Assembly (NCBI RefSeq): GCF_000426485.1
Contig: NZ_AUFL01000009.1
Span: forward strand, 176,314-240,313
Direction of reading: 5' to 3'
Source of the DNA: Indolivaga capnocytophagoides DSM 22835
GTDB taxonomy: Bacteria; Bacteroidota; Bacteroidia; Bacteroidales; Dysgonomonadaceae
DNA: 64,000 bases
How positions within the stretch are numbered: the first letter of the stretch is position 1; each line of letters starts with the position of its first letter. The notes beneath the pieces were generated by a model. That model was given only the letters and a program-made list of their open reading frames with translations, did no database searches and was not told the DNA's origin. This document shows positions 9,067 through 17,347 of this stretch, piece after piece. The position numbers were made by a program, and so were the translations under genes.

Positions 9067-10233
9067 TTAATTTGTTTCCAGTTCAGACCAATCAGGAAAT
9101 TTAGGAAACGGATTATGCGGTTCGGTCTGATACCAAAAGACAACTGAGGCTATATCTGATTTCTGCGGCAGATACCTCCCTCCGCTTTTCCATCCTAAAT
9201 CCTGAATAGTTATACGCAACTCTTTTTCAAAGCGGATAGGATCGGCTATATGCCAACGATAAAGTCCAAAACGCTGTTGCGACGTATACAAACCATCGGG
9301 ACGAATCACCTGATGAAGTCCGGCATACGGCGTACAAAATTCATTGTATTTCCCATTCCGGTCAAAATTATATGAACCGCAGAAATAATCTTCGGTTCCG
9401 GTTCCGCATATAGTAGGAAATTTACTGTCTCCATCCATGAAGAATTTGATTTCGCCTTCGCCCCACCATCCGTTATTATTTACACCCCAAGCCATATAAG
9501 TACCCACATAATGACCTTTTCCTTTAATACCGTCTATCATTGTATAATCAGAAGTCAGATTTGGATTCGTACGGCGGAATTGTGCATGAAAATAGGCGGC
9601 ATCTTCAGGTACATCTGTCAATGCATAATCAATTTGATAATACAAGGTCATTTCCTCATCCAGAATATTTTCCATTGTAATTTTACAACTCTTTCGGAAA
9701 GGCATTGTCCAATAACAATTAAAGGCACTACCAGGATTTACACATACTGCCAACGATGACAAGGGAGCATACTGCCCCCATCCCATACAAAAGAAATCTC
9801 CGACAGGAGCTTCTACCGAAGGAGTTGTCTCTCCATCCCAATAAATACGGATAATTGTTGAACGCCAGTTGCCGGTCGGTGTCATCCAAATATGCTGTAT
9901 AGCCCCCGGTCCGTCCATCTCCGCTATAGTAAAAACTTCTCCTCCTGCTATTTTTATATATGGATTTACCTTCCAGGTTTGTCCTAAATCCCGTGCAGGA
10001 TAAGCTGCATTTGCTATATTTCGTTTGTCTTTATCTTTTACAGGATCAGCCATTCCTCCTTTACCTTTTTCTCCGGTAAAATTTTCGGGACTGATAGACC
10101 GTGTTTTTGCATTTGACAATCTATATAGATTTCCCATATTAGAATCTAAACCATTGTAGGGATATGTTTTTTGGGCAAACACACAACCTACGGCAAAGAA
10201 TAGTAATGAAAAGGTTAAAAATATTTTATTCAT
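9067..10233 (-). CDS. GH172 family (DUF2961) glycosidase, secreted
   Basis: 388 residues with a signal peptide (cleavage near FAQ, residue 21). The DUF2961 fold is indicated by PARDLGQTWKVNPYIKI, DGPGAIQHIWMTP, WWGEGEIKFFMDGD and GTGTEDYF. Family catalysis uses two glutamates; Glu259 or Glu261 (GEGEIKF) and Glu281 (GTEDYF) are the obvious candidates. Characterised GH172 members include alpha-D-fructofuranosidases (difructose-anhydride enzymes) and exo-D-arabinofuranosidases, the latter described from Dysgonomonas gadei growing on mycobacterial arabinogalactan (recalled literature). Surrounded by GH43 genes, so an arabinofuranoside substrate is likely; D versus L cannot be told. Confidence 0.88.
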   Translation of the reverse strand: MNKIFLTFSLLFFAVGCVFAQKTYPYNGLDSNMGNLYRLSNAKTRSISPENFTGEKGKGGMADPVKDKDKRNIANAAYPARDLGQTWKVNPYIKIAGGEVFTIAEMDGPGAIQHIWMTPTGNWRSTIIRIYWDGETTPSVEAPVGDFFCMGWGQYAPLSSLAVCVNPGSAFNCYWTMPFRKSCKITMENILDEEMTLYYQIDYALTDVPEDAAYFHAQFRRTNPNLTSDYTMIDGIKGKGHYVGTYMAWGVNNNGWWGEGEIKFFMDGDSKFPTICGTGTEDYFCGSYNFDRNGKYNEFCTPYAGLHQVIRPDGLYTSQQRFGLYRWHIADPIRFEKELRITIQDLGWKSGGRYLPQKSDIASVVFWYQTEPHNPFPKFPDWSELETN

Positions 10234-10255
10234 GGCATGTCAGTCTTAGATATTC

Positions 10256-10346
10256 AAGGTCTCAGACCTTTTTATTGCTTTGATAAGTAAAACAACTAAA
10301 GGCTGTTTCCCCCCCAATATATGATTAAATACTTGCTGTTACTTAA
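10256..10346 (-). repeat. Palindrome-ended intergenic repeat, copy 2
   Basis: Palindrome AAGGTCTGAGACCTT (10256-10270), preceded on the gene strand by AAGTAACAGCAAGTATTTAA, a G7 run (10309-10315), TTTTACTTATCAAAGC and AATAAA. It lies 22 bp upstream of the GH172 start codon. It differs from other copies in the middle, where the G-run replaces TTTCAAGT. Confidence 0.78.
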
Positions 10347-10447
10347 AATCTTTTAGGCTCCCATTTGAAAGAAAATCTGAATTCAAGGAAAATAGGCAGC
10401 AGGACAAATATCAGCCTACTGCCTGATCATATATTTTATACTTATTT

Positions 10448-12448
10448 TTATTTAAAATACTTTTCAACTCTATCCGGACTCAGCATCTGCCAAAGAGAAG
10501 CGACAGTCCATCCCGGAGCAAAGATATCATTATAAAAACCTTTTCCGTTTTTACCATAATCCCAATTAGTATGCTGTACCACTTCGGGATAATATCCGAC
10601 TTTGCCTATATTGAACATATGTCCTTTTACCGGCATCAATTGTAACATAGAACTCTTGATAACAGCCGAAAACTGTGCAAATCGGGGTTCTTTCCGTTCT
10701 TTCGAAAGCCAATCGAGTACAGTGGCAAACTCGAAGATAAACACATCAATGTGATTATTTTCGACAGAAACATTCCCCCATCCTCTCGATTTGAAACCGA
10801 CATCACCCAGCATCTGCCCCTGAGCAAAAGGAACATCCCACATATAATACCACGAAAGACTAAAGTATGCCGCTTTTTGCGATAAATCAATATAATGTTC
10901 TTTCTCCTTCCCTTTACTCACCATCGCAAGATAATACATGGCGGTAGATGCGTACAAAGATGCTTCTTTGTCCTCGCAATTGGCATCAAGAGTAGATGAA
11001 AAGTAATCGGCTTTCGATATCAGTTCCTTTTCGAGATATACAGCCGTACGACGTGCGCTCTCCAGGTATTTTTTATTTTTGAAATATTTATATGCCATTG
11101 TCAACGGTAATGTAGCAGAAGGTGTACTGCCTCCTGTTTCATCGATAATAGCAAAGTTATCATCAAATTTACGGGGAAAACTTCCGTTTTCTTGCTGCAA
11201 TTTCAGCAAGTTATCTAATAAATGAACCATTTTAGAATCCCATTCTTTATGGCTGATCCCTTTGCGCCTTTCATATTCAAGGTAATTAAGGATAGCGAAT
11301 GCCCCTTCGGATTGACGGCGGATGCTGTATACTTTAGTTTCATCGTTATGTGAATAATCAACAAATTCACGAAAAAAACCATTCGGTGTGAATCCATATT
11401 TCAGATAACTGTCAAATACATTCTTCGCATTTTGCACCAGATCAGGACGATTCATTGTTTCGCCATATTCCAGAGCATTAAAGGCATTAAGCAGCACCCT
11501 GCCTACGAATCCGACCTCTACCGAACCTGTACTTTCGCAATCATCGGTTCTCATATGTACTCCCGAATAATACTTCAGATCGTACTTATCCATATAGCTC
11601 TCTTTGAAAAAATTAGACAATACGTTTTTCGCCTCAGCAGCAGACATTGCATTCTGAAATGCAGCAGGCTTATATGTATCATACGAATAATTCCAGACAT
11701 TTGCTACAAAAGCAGAATAATCGGGAGCCGTACCGTTTGTTATTTCCCAAACCAATTTACGGGTTTCCCCTTTATCGAGTTTTTCGAAAGCCTGAACCGA
11801 AGGATCCAACGTCAGCTTACGGATATATGTTTTGGGAGCTTCACTATATGGGAATCCGAAAACTAAAGCCGATTTACCCGATACATTTCTGAATCCGGTA
11901 TAACCCAAGGATGTTTTTCCTGATAGAATCACCTCTCCCGATGTATGGCAGGGCTGGCTCTCATTGTCGAATTTATCGATCCTTAGGACAGTATAATATT
12001 CGTGGGTTTTCTCATTATATATACCTGTCAGCGGAGTACTCAGGCGGTCTTCTCTCACCTGCCAACTGTCACTGACATACCACGATGGTGCTTCTTTCGG
12101 TGATCTCAGATTACGGCGATACCAGAATCCCGGCATATAAAACAGACAATCATCGTGACCGAACGAGCCCAGTTTATATATTTCTTCCAAGCTATAATAT
12201 GCCAATTCATTTGCCTTGATAGTTATTTCTATCCTTTGAGATGCTCCGTTTACGGTTACATTCCGACTGATAGCCAAAGGCAAAGATTGCCCTGCAGTCA
12301 ACTGACCATTCGATTCTTTCAGGTCATACGTAACCGATGGATTACCGGGCGTCTTCATTGTCAACTTATACTCCTGCTGTACTTGTTGTGCATTTACCGA
12401 AAAATACGTCAATACAGCAGCCATTACCACTAAAATCTTTTTACTCAT
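10448..12448 (-). CDS. Secreted protein of unknown function, probable (alpha/alpha)6 six-hairpin fold
   Basis: About 666 residues. The Met codon at 12446-12448 is preferred over the upstream in-frame ATG at 12463 because GGAGG sits just ahead of it and MSKKILVVMAAVLTYFSVNAQ is then a clean signal peptide. The first third is beta-rich; residues from about 290 contain alternating helical segments (LLNAFNALEY, GAFAILNYLEY, LLDNLLKLQQENGSFPRKFD, SATLPLTMAYKYF, ASTAMYYLAM) as in six-hairpin glycosidases and lyases. No family signature that I recognise and no assignable catalytic pair. It stands alone between two long repeats within the PUL. A glycosidase or lyase role is a guess from fold and context. 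Confidence 0.75.
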   Translation of the reverse strand: MSKKILVVMAAVLTYFSVNAQQVQQEYKLTMKTPGNPSVTYDLKESNGQLTAGQSLPLAISRNVTVNGASQRIEITIKANELAYYSLEEIYKLGSFGHDDCLFYMPGFWYRRNLRSPKEAPSWYVSDSWQVREDRLSTPLTGIYNEKTHEYYTVLRIDKFDNESQPCHTSGEVILSGKTSLGYTGFRNVSGKSALVFGFPYSEAPKTYIRKLTLDPSVQAFEKLDKGETRKLVWEITNGTAPDYSAFVANVWNYSYDTYKPAAFQNAMSAAEAKNVLSNFFKESYMDKYDLKYYSGVHMRTDDCESTGSVEVGFVGRVLLNAFNALEYGETMNRPDLVQNAKNVFDSYLKYGFTPNGFFREFVDYSHNDETKVYSIRRQSEGAFAILNYLEYERRKGISHKEWDSKMVHLLDNLLKLQQENGSFPRKFDDNFAIIDETGGSTPSATLPLTMAYKYFKNKKYLESARRTAVYLEKELISKADYFSSTLDANCEDKEASLYASTAMYYLAMVSKGKEKEHYIDLSQKAAYFSLSWYYMWDVPFAQGQMLGDVGFKSRGWGNVSVENNHIDVFIFEFATVLDWLSKERKEPRFAQFSAVIKSSMLQLMPVKGHMFNIGKVGYYPEVVQHTNWDYGKNGKGFYNDIFAPGWTVASLWQMLSPDRVEKYFK

Positions 12449-12465
12449 ATATAATTCCTCCATTC

Positions 12466-12556
12466 AGGTCGCAGACCTATTTATTACTTTAGCAAGTATA
12501 ACAACCCAAGCCTGTTATAACTTGAAAATATATCATTAAACACTTTCTCTTACTTA
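12466..12556 (-). repeat. Palindrome-ended intergenic repeat, copy 3
   Basis: On the gene strand TTTAATGATATATTTTCAAG, TTATAACAGG, TTATACTTGCTAAAG, AATAAAT and the palindrome AGGTCTGCGACCT (12466-12478). It is immediately followed by the GGAGG ribosome-binding region of the gene ending at 12448. It occupies the gap between that gene and the GH93-like gene. Confidence 0.8.
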
Positions 12557-12563
12557 TGTCTGA

Positions 12564-13721
12564 CTAATCGCCATACTTAATATGCCCGAATATAATCCAC
12601 GGTGCTATTTTCTCCGAATCTCTGTTCGAAGAAGTCAATGCGGCTACTGTAGAATCATTTACCAATGTAAGAGAACCCCATTTTGCCTCTTTATCTAAAG
12701 GAACGGGAAAAGGCTGTGTGCGACAACCGAAACTCCGCCCCGACTTATCACCTATAGCAACTTCCATTGTAGAAAATTCCCAATCGGATTGTCGATTTTC
12801 ATTAGTCTGATATGAAATAAGGGTTTCCCCATGGGGCAATCTCAATATGTATGGAGCACCCATATATACCGAATCATTCATTTGTTCGATCAGACAATAT
12901 TCACGCAGTCCGGAATCTGCGAGAACCGGAGATTTCCAATTCTCCGAAAGCTTATTCCGTACGATATAAGGTTTAAACCGATCAATGTTATTATCTTCTA
13001 TAACTACTACTATTTCATCACCAATAATTGTAGCAACGGGCATTCCATCCCTTCTGTCTTTCCGAAAAGATACGGTACGGGGCTTTTCCGTCCATGTTTT
13101 GCCATTGTCATACGAACTCAGTACGGATATTTCCTGTTCATCCGATTGCCTGTATGGATTTTCATTGGCAAAGTATACTTGTAATTCCGAGTCGGGTAAT
13201 TGTAAAAAAGACGGTTCCCAACATCCGTCCTTGAAACGGGGAGCCGCACTATAAAGCAGCTGGGGAGCCAGCCATGTCTTGCCATTATCAATACTTCGCC
13301 TTATAACTATAGCATAAGGTGCTATTTCTTCTTTTTCAGGTCTGTAATTGCAGGCAACAACAAGGTCTCCATTCTTCAATTGATATATCTCCGGATTAGC
13401 AATTTTCACGACTGTACTTTCGCCTTTCAGATCTGAGTATACAAACTGTGTGAAAATTCGGCATGGCTCCGACCAGGTTCTGCCGCCATCATAACTGCGT
13501 TTGTAATCGACATCACCGAGATAGTCCTGATAAATTATCAATAAAGAATCATCTGCAAGTTTTTTCATCCTCGGATATCCTCCCGTATCTGCAAGCTTCT
13601 TCATAGTAGAATAATCCCACTCAATTAGGGGGCGGTCGGCAGGACAGGCTCTAGCAGCCTGCCCCCTTCCATCTACCTGAAAAAGAAAAACAAACAAGAT
13701 AATCGTTATTATTGCTTTCAT
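12564..13721 (-). CDS. Sialidase-fold (BNR) glycosidase, GH93 exo-arabinanase-like, secreted
   Basis: 385 residues with a signal peptide (about 1-20). Three Asp-boxes are visible: SYDGGRTW (76-83), SIDNGKTW (143-150) and SYDNGKTW (203-210), which indicate a six-bladed sialidase-type propeller. The segment DGCWEPSFLQLP with Glu169 and VYFANE with Glu187 resembles the WEP and YYSDE motifs of GH93 exo-1,5-alpha-L-arabinanases rather than GH33 sialidases, whose arginine triad I cannot place. GH93 enzymes release arabinobiose, which fits the GH43 neighbours. It starts 6 bp after the preceding GH43 stop, so it is cotranscribed. Family assignment is moderate. Confidence 0.75.
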   Translation of the reverse strand: MKAIITIILFVFLFQVDGRGQAARACPADRPLIEWDYSTMKKLADTGGYPRMKKLADDSLLIIYQDYLGDVDYKRSYDGGRTWSEPCRIFTQFVYSDLKGESTVVKIANPEIYQLKNGDLVVACNYRPEKEEIAPYAIVIRRSIDNGKTWLAPQLLYSAAPRFKDGCWEPSFLQLPDSELQVYFANENPYRQSDEQEISVLSSYDNGKTWTEKPRTVSFRKDRRDGMPVATIIGDEIVVVIEDNNIDRFKPYIVRNKLSENWKSPVLADSGLREYCLIEQMNDSVYMGAPYILRLPHGETLISYQTNENRQSDWEFSTMEVAIGDKSGRSFGCRTQPFPVPLDKEAKWGSLTLVNDSTVAALTSSNRDSEKIAPWIIFGHIKYGD

Positions 13722-13727
13722 CTATTG

Positions 13728-14684
13728 TTATTTTTTAAGTCTGCATTCGGTAATCTTACCTCCGATTGTCATAACAGGAACAGTATCATTCGTGAATTTT
13801 ACATCCATAATATACATGCCTCTTGGATGAATAGACGTATCGGAATGATGCGCATGAAATACAATTTTCAGTTTTCCCTTTTTATCTCTAAACATGGCAC
13901 TGTGCCCGACACCCTGTAACCTCGAAGGCTTTTGCAGAATAGGATTTTTCTCATACTTTGTCCATGGCCCCATGGGAGAATCGGCTATTGCATAACCCAC
14001 CCCATAAAAAGGGCTCTCGTAGCTGTTAGCCGAATAACTCATATAATATTTATCTTTATGCTTCACTATAAAAGGAGCTTCTACAACTCTCGGCCAAATG
14101 TTTTCCCAAGCTTCGGTTACCTGAAGTGATGGTATCAATGTATTCGGTTGTACTGTTTCCAGATCACCTTTCAATTTAACTGTCCAGATAGAATTTCCTG
14201 GAACACCGTCTCCGTCAACAAATTTCACAAAGGTCATATAAGGAGTACCGTCACGATCGATAAACAACGAGTTATCTATTGCCTGACCATCGAGCATCGG
14301 CTTCTTTTCCGTTTGTTTGAATGGCCCTAATGGAGAATCTGACTGGGCTACACAAATATGCTCATCGGCAGAATAATACATAAAGAATTTCTTCTTTTCC
14401 TTGATATAATATATTTCGGGAGCCCAGAACCAACGGTCGGCATAAGAGTCTTCCTTACTTAAAGCCAATTGAGGTTGTTTCTGCCATGTTTTCAGGTCAT
14501 CCGAAGTGTACACTTCTATACCCGAATCGGAATGAGTTCCGTATGCATAATACTTATTATTATGGAGCATAATAAACGGATCTCCCAAGGGGACGATCTC
14601 TCCTCCTGATGTATTCTGAGCCATACAGCCGGTAAAAGCAAACAGCAGCAAGTACAATGAGGTTATATATTTTCCTATTTTCAT
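13728..14684 (-). CDS. GH43 family glycosidase, lipoprotein (paralogue A)
   Basis: 318 residues, lipobox FTGC (Cys20). GH43 propeller with Asp35 (LGDPFIM), Asp137 (AIDNSLFID) and Glu202 (VVEAPFIV). It is a close tandem paralogue of the next gene upstream, sharing WFWAPEIYYIKEK, MYYSADEHICVA, NSYESP.YGVGYAIADSP and SIHPR. Likely exo-acting on arabinofuranosyl or galactofuranosyl units; subfamily not assigned. Lies in the susC-susD-GH43-GH43-GH93 run with gaps of 6 and 31 bp. Confidence 0.88.
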   Translation of the reverse strand: MKIGKYITSLYLLLFAFTGCMAQNTSGGEIVPLGDPFIMLHNNKYYAYGTHSDSGIEVYTSDDLKTWQKQPQLALSKEDSYADRWFWAPEIYYIKEKKKFFMYYSADEHICVAQSDSPLGPFKQTEKKPMLDGQAIDNSLFIDRDGTPYMTFVKFVDGDGVPGNSIWTVKLKGDLETVQPNTLIPSLQVTEAWENIWPRVVEAPFIVKHKDKYYMSYSANSYESPFYGVGYAIADSPMGPWTKYEKNPILQKPSRLQGVGHSAMFRDKKGKLKIVFHAHHSDTSIHPRGMYIMDVKFTNDTVPVMTIGGKITECRLKK

Positions 14685-14715
14685 TCTTTACTATTTTTAT
14701 ATAAGATTCAAAATC

Positions 14716-15708
14716 TTACTGATAAAGACTCCATCCGATAGTTTCGGGAGTTATAAGATCACCCGTAATCTGCATCACAGGGATAGCATCAGATGTAAAC
14801 GTCACATCTTTGACATACATCAATCGTGGATGAATACTGGTATTTGAAAAATGCGCATGAAAAACAATTCTCAGTTTTCCTTCTTTATCTGTAAACATGG
14901 CACTGTGTCCGACACCCTGCAATCCGTCATTCTTCTGTAAAACCGGATTTTTTTCATATTTTATCCACGGTCCCATCGGTGAATCAGCAATAGCATAACC
15001 GACACCATAAAGCGGGCTTTCGTAACTGTTAGCCGAATAGGTCATGTAATACTTTCCGGCATGCTTCACAATGAAAGGAGCTTCTGTAACTCTGGGCCAA
15101 ACATTTTCCCAAGCCTCCGTCACATGGAGGCCTGGTGTTAATGTTTCTGTTTTTATCGTTTTCAAATCATTCTCCAATTCAGCTACCCAGATCGAATTTC
15201 CGAGAGTTCCGGTTCCATCAACAGATCTCACAAACGAGATGTAAGCTTTGCCGTCATCGTCAATAAACAGAGAGTTGTCTATACCAAATCCTTCGTACAT
15301 GGGCTTTTTCTCGTCCTGCTTAAACGGCCCTAAAGGCGAATCAGATACAGCGACACATATATGTTCGTCTGCCGAATAGTACATAAAGAATTTGTTCTTT
15401 TCCTTAATGTAATATATCTCAGGAGCCCAAAACCAACGGTCGGCATAAGAATCGTCTTTACTTAATGCAAGTTTCGGCTGTTTTTCCCAAGTTTTCAGAT
15501 CGGAAGAAGTATAAACAACAATACCATCATCAGACTGGGTTCCATATGCGTAATACATATTATTGTAATAAAGGATAAACGGGTCTCCCAACGGAACTTT
15601 ATACCTCTCGCCTGTTATCGGCGGGTCTTCATTGCCATTGTCACTACTGCATGATATGGTAATACCGCAAATAAGAGCAAGGATAAACAAGACAGCTGAT
15701 TTTATCAT
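14716..15708 (-). CDS. GH43 family glycosidase, lipoprotein (paralogue B)
   Basis: 330 residues, lipobox TISC (Cys20) followed by an acidic/Ser linker SSDNGNEDPP, which suggests surface display. Catalytic residues Asp42 (LGDPFIL), Asp144 (GIDNSLFID) and Glu209 (VTEAPFIV). Very similar to paralogue A along the entire propeller, but with its own signal peptide and a distinct C-terminal tail. It follows susD by 20 bp, so it is the first enzyme gene of the PUL operon. Confidence 0.88.
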   Translation of the reverse strand: MIKSAVLFILALICGITISCSSDNGNEDPPITGERYKVPLGDPFILYYNNMYYAYGTQSDDGIVVYTSSDLKTWEKQPKLALSKDDSYADRWFWAPEIYYIKEKNKFFMYYSADEHICVAVSDSPLGPFKQDEKKPMYEGFGIDNSLFIDDDGKAYISFVRSVDGTGTLGNSIWVAELENDLKTIKTETLTPGLHVTEAWENVWPRVTEAPFIVKHAGKYYMTYSANSYESPLYGVGYAIADSPMGPWIKYEKNPVLQKNDGLQGVGHSAMFTDKEGKLRIVFHAHFSNTSIHPRLMYVKDVTFTSDAIPVMQITGDLITPETIGWSLYQ

Positions 15709-15728
15709 AATTGAAAACTTTCTGTTAC

Positions 15729-17303
15729 TTAGTAGTTAGGATTCTGAACAATATTTGCGTTGTTCTTCACTTCATCCGATGGTATTGGCAGACAGTTATG
15801 TTTTCCGATTTTGAAACCATTAAAGTCCGCATCACGGCTTTTCAGTTCATCAATACCCGCCTGATTATCCAATAATCCCCAACGTTTGATATCAGCCAAA
15901 CGCTGACCTTCGGTCGCCAATTCCAATGCGCGTTCTGTTTGTAGTCTTTTCAGAAATAAATCAGGACTACCCAGAGCCGCAGAGTTATTTTTCGATAACG
16001 GAGGCATAGATACTCTGGCTCTCACTCTATCCACATATTTCGCAGCATCAGCAACAGTTCCGCCCGATTGAACAATACTCTCTGCATACATCAGCAATAT
16101 ATCAGCAAAACGAACAAGACGGACGTTTGTAGGATTGTGATAGTCATCGTAATCCCTGTAATAATCAGATCCGTATTTACGATAGAACACACGTCCTTTA
16201 TAATTACTCTGAGCCCAAGTCGCGGCATTGCTGGTAAACTTGTATATCTTGCTATTATTTTCGAAATCGTTTTCCATACCTTCATAAAAAGCGGTATATC
16301 TCAAACGGATATCATATTTATCATCTGCATTCTTTTCTTTCTTAAATTCGGTAACAATCCAAGGACGAAGCTCGCCATCTGTCCAACCAATTCCGGGAGG
16401 GGCAAAAAACTGACCTCTGTTAAGACCTAAGTTTGGGTCAACATCGAAGTCTCCGTCTCCTGCAGGAGCTTTATGAATATCTGAGAATTGAATTTCGAAA
16501 ACCGATTCTATATTATTTTCGGTATCTTTATTGAAATTATCGAAATAATTTGCTGTCAAATCATAATATGATTTTCCTTCACCTTCGACCAGCCATTTCA
16601 GGTCATTCTTTGCTTCAGCCCATTTATGCATCTGCATATATACTTTTGCACGGTAAGCATAAGCAGCTCCTTTTGTAGCACGACCTTTGTCATCTCCACT
16701 CCACGATTCCGGAAGCATACTTACAGCCTGAGTCAAATCGTCTATAGCTTGTTGATACACTTCGGTTCCGGTATGTCCTGCAGGTCTCATTTCGGGAGTT
16801 GACGGCTCCAGATTTATAGCAAGGCTCTTAGCATCACTGCCCCACAACAAAGACAGGTAATAATAATACATTCCACGCAGGAAATAAGCTTGACCTAAAA
16901 CCTTCGATTTATCTTCTTCGTTTTGAAAAGTAATATCGGGTACATAAGTTATCACCTGATTGGCACGAAATATGGCTTCATAAAAATCACGGTATGTCCA
17001 GGCATTACCTTCCCAGAAGTTATAGTTCGTATAATTAAACTGAGTCCATTCTTTCAGCTCCGCCCACGGACTTTGGCTGAATCCCTCATCAGAGGTCAAA
17101 TCTAAACGAAACCAGATCCAACGACTGAAAGTTCCGGGTTTATAGAACATATTATATACGGCATTCACTCCATAACGTGCATCTTTTTCCGTTTTCCAGA
17201 ACGTTCCTTTAGTTATGGTATTCGGGTTTTCCAGTTCCACATCACAGGCTGAGAAAAGTCCGAGTGATAAGGCAACGGTTAGTATTAAAATATATTTCTT
17301 CAT
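15729..17303 (-). CDS. SusD/RagB family surface glycan-binding lipoprotein
   Basis: 524 residues, lipobox LFSAC (Cys20). Shows the SusD_RagB layout: N-terminal NTITKGTFWKTEKDARYGVNA, TPR helices (AYFLRGMYYYYLSLLWG, AYAYRAKVYMQ) and the C-terminal RLVRFADILLMYAES, ALELATEGQRLADIKRWG and PIPSDEV...NPNY. It caps the SusC barrel at the outer membrane and delivers oligosaccharide. Pairs with the susC gene immediately upstream, separated by 44 bp that contain one palindrome of the repeat family. Confidence 0.96.
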   Translation of the reverse strand: MKKYILILTVALSLGLFSACDVELENPNTITKGTFWKTEKDARYGVNAVYNMFYKPGTFSRWIWFRLDLTSDEGFSQSPWAELKEWTQFNYTNYNFWEGNAWTYRDFYEAIFRANQVITYVPDITFQNEEDKSKVLGQAYFLRGMYYYYLSLLWGSDAKSLAINLEPSTPEMRPAGHTGTEVYQQAIDDLTQAVSMLPESWSGDDKGRATKGAAYAYRAKVYMQMHKWAEAKNDLKWLVEGEGKSYYDLTANYFDNFNKDTENNIESVFEIQFSDIHKAPAGDGDFDVDPNLGLNRGQFFAPPGIGWTDGELRPWIVTEFKKEKNADDKYDIRLRYTAFYEGMENDFENNSKIYKFTSNAATWAQSNYKGRVFYRKYGSDYYRDYDDYHNPTNVRLVRFADILLMYAESIVQSGGTVADAAKYVDRVRARVSMPPLSKNNSAALGSPDLFLKRLQTERALELATEGQRLADIKRWGLLDNQAGIDELKSRDADFNGFKIGKHNCLPIPSDEVKNNANIVQNPNY

Positions 17304-17334
17304 GATATTACACTGTTTATTTGATCAATAAAAT

Positions 17335-17347
17335 AGGTCTGCGACCT
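17335..17347. repeat. Palindrome of the repeat family between susC and susD (truncated copy)
   Basis: AGGTCTGCGACCT directly abuts the susC stop codon (complement of 17348-17350). The plus-strand flank GATCAATAAAATA matches the AATAAATA that precedes the palindrome in long copies, so this is a truncated copy oriented opposite to the operon. Confidence 0.65.

Noticed and set aside
9052..9072. AAAGGTCTG next to the stop of the GH172 gene, a possible palindrome of the repeat family
   Set aside because: Only one half-site is present; the second arm and the flanking blocks are absent.
12449..12463. Upstream ATG of the six-hairpin protein
   Set aside because: This segment contains GGAGG, which serves as the ribosome-binding site of the ATG at 12446-12448.
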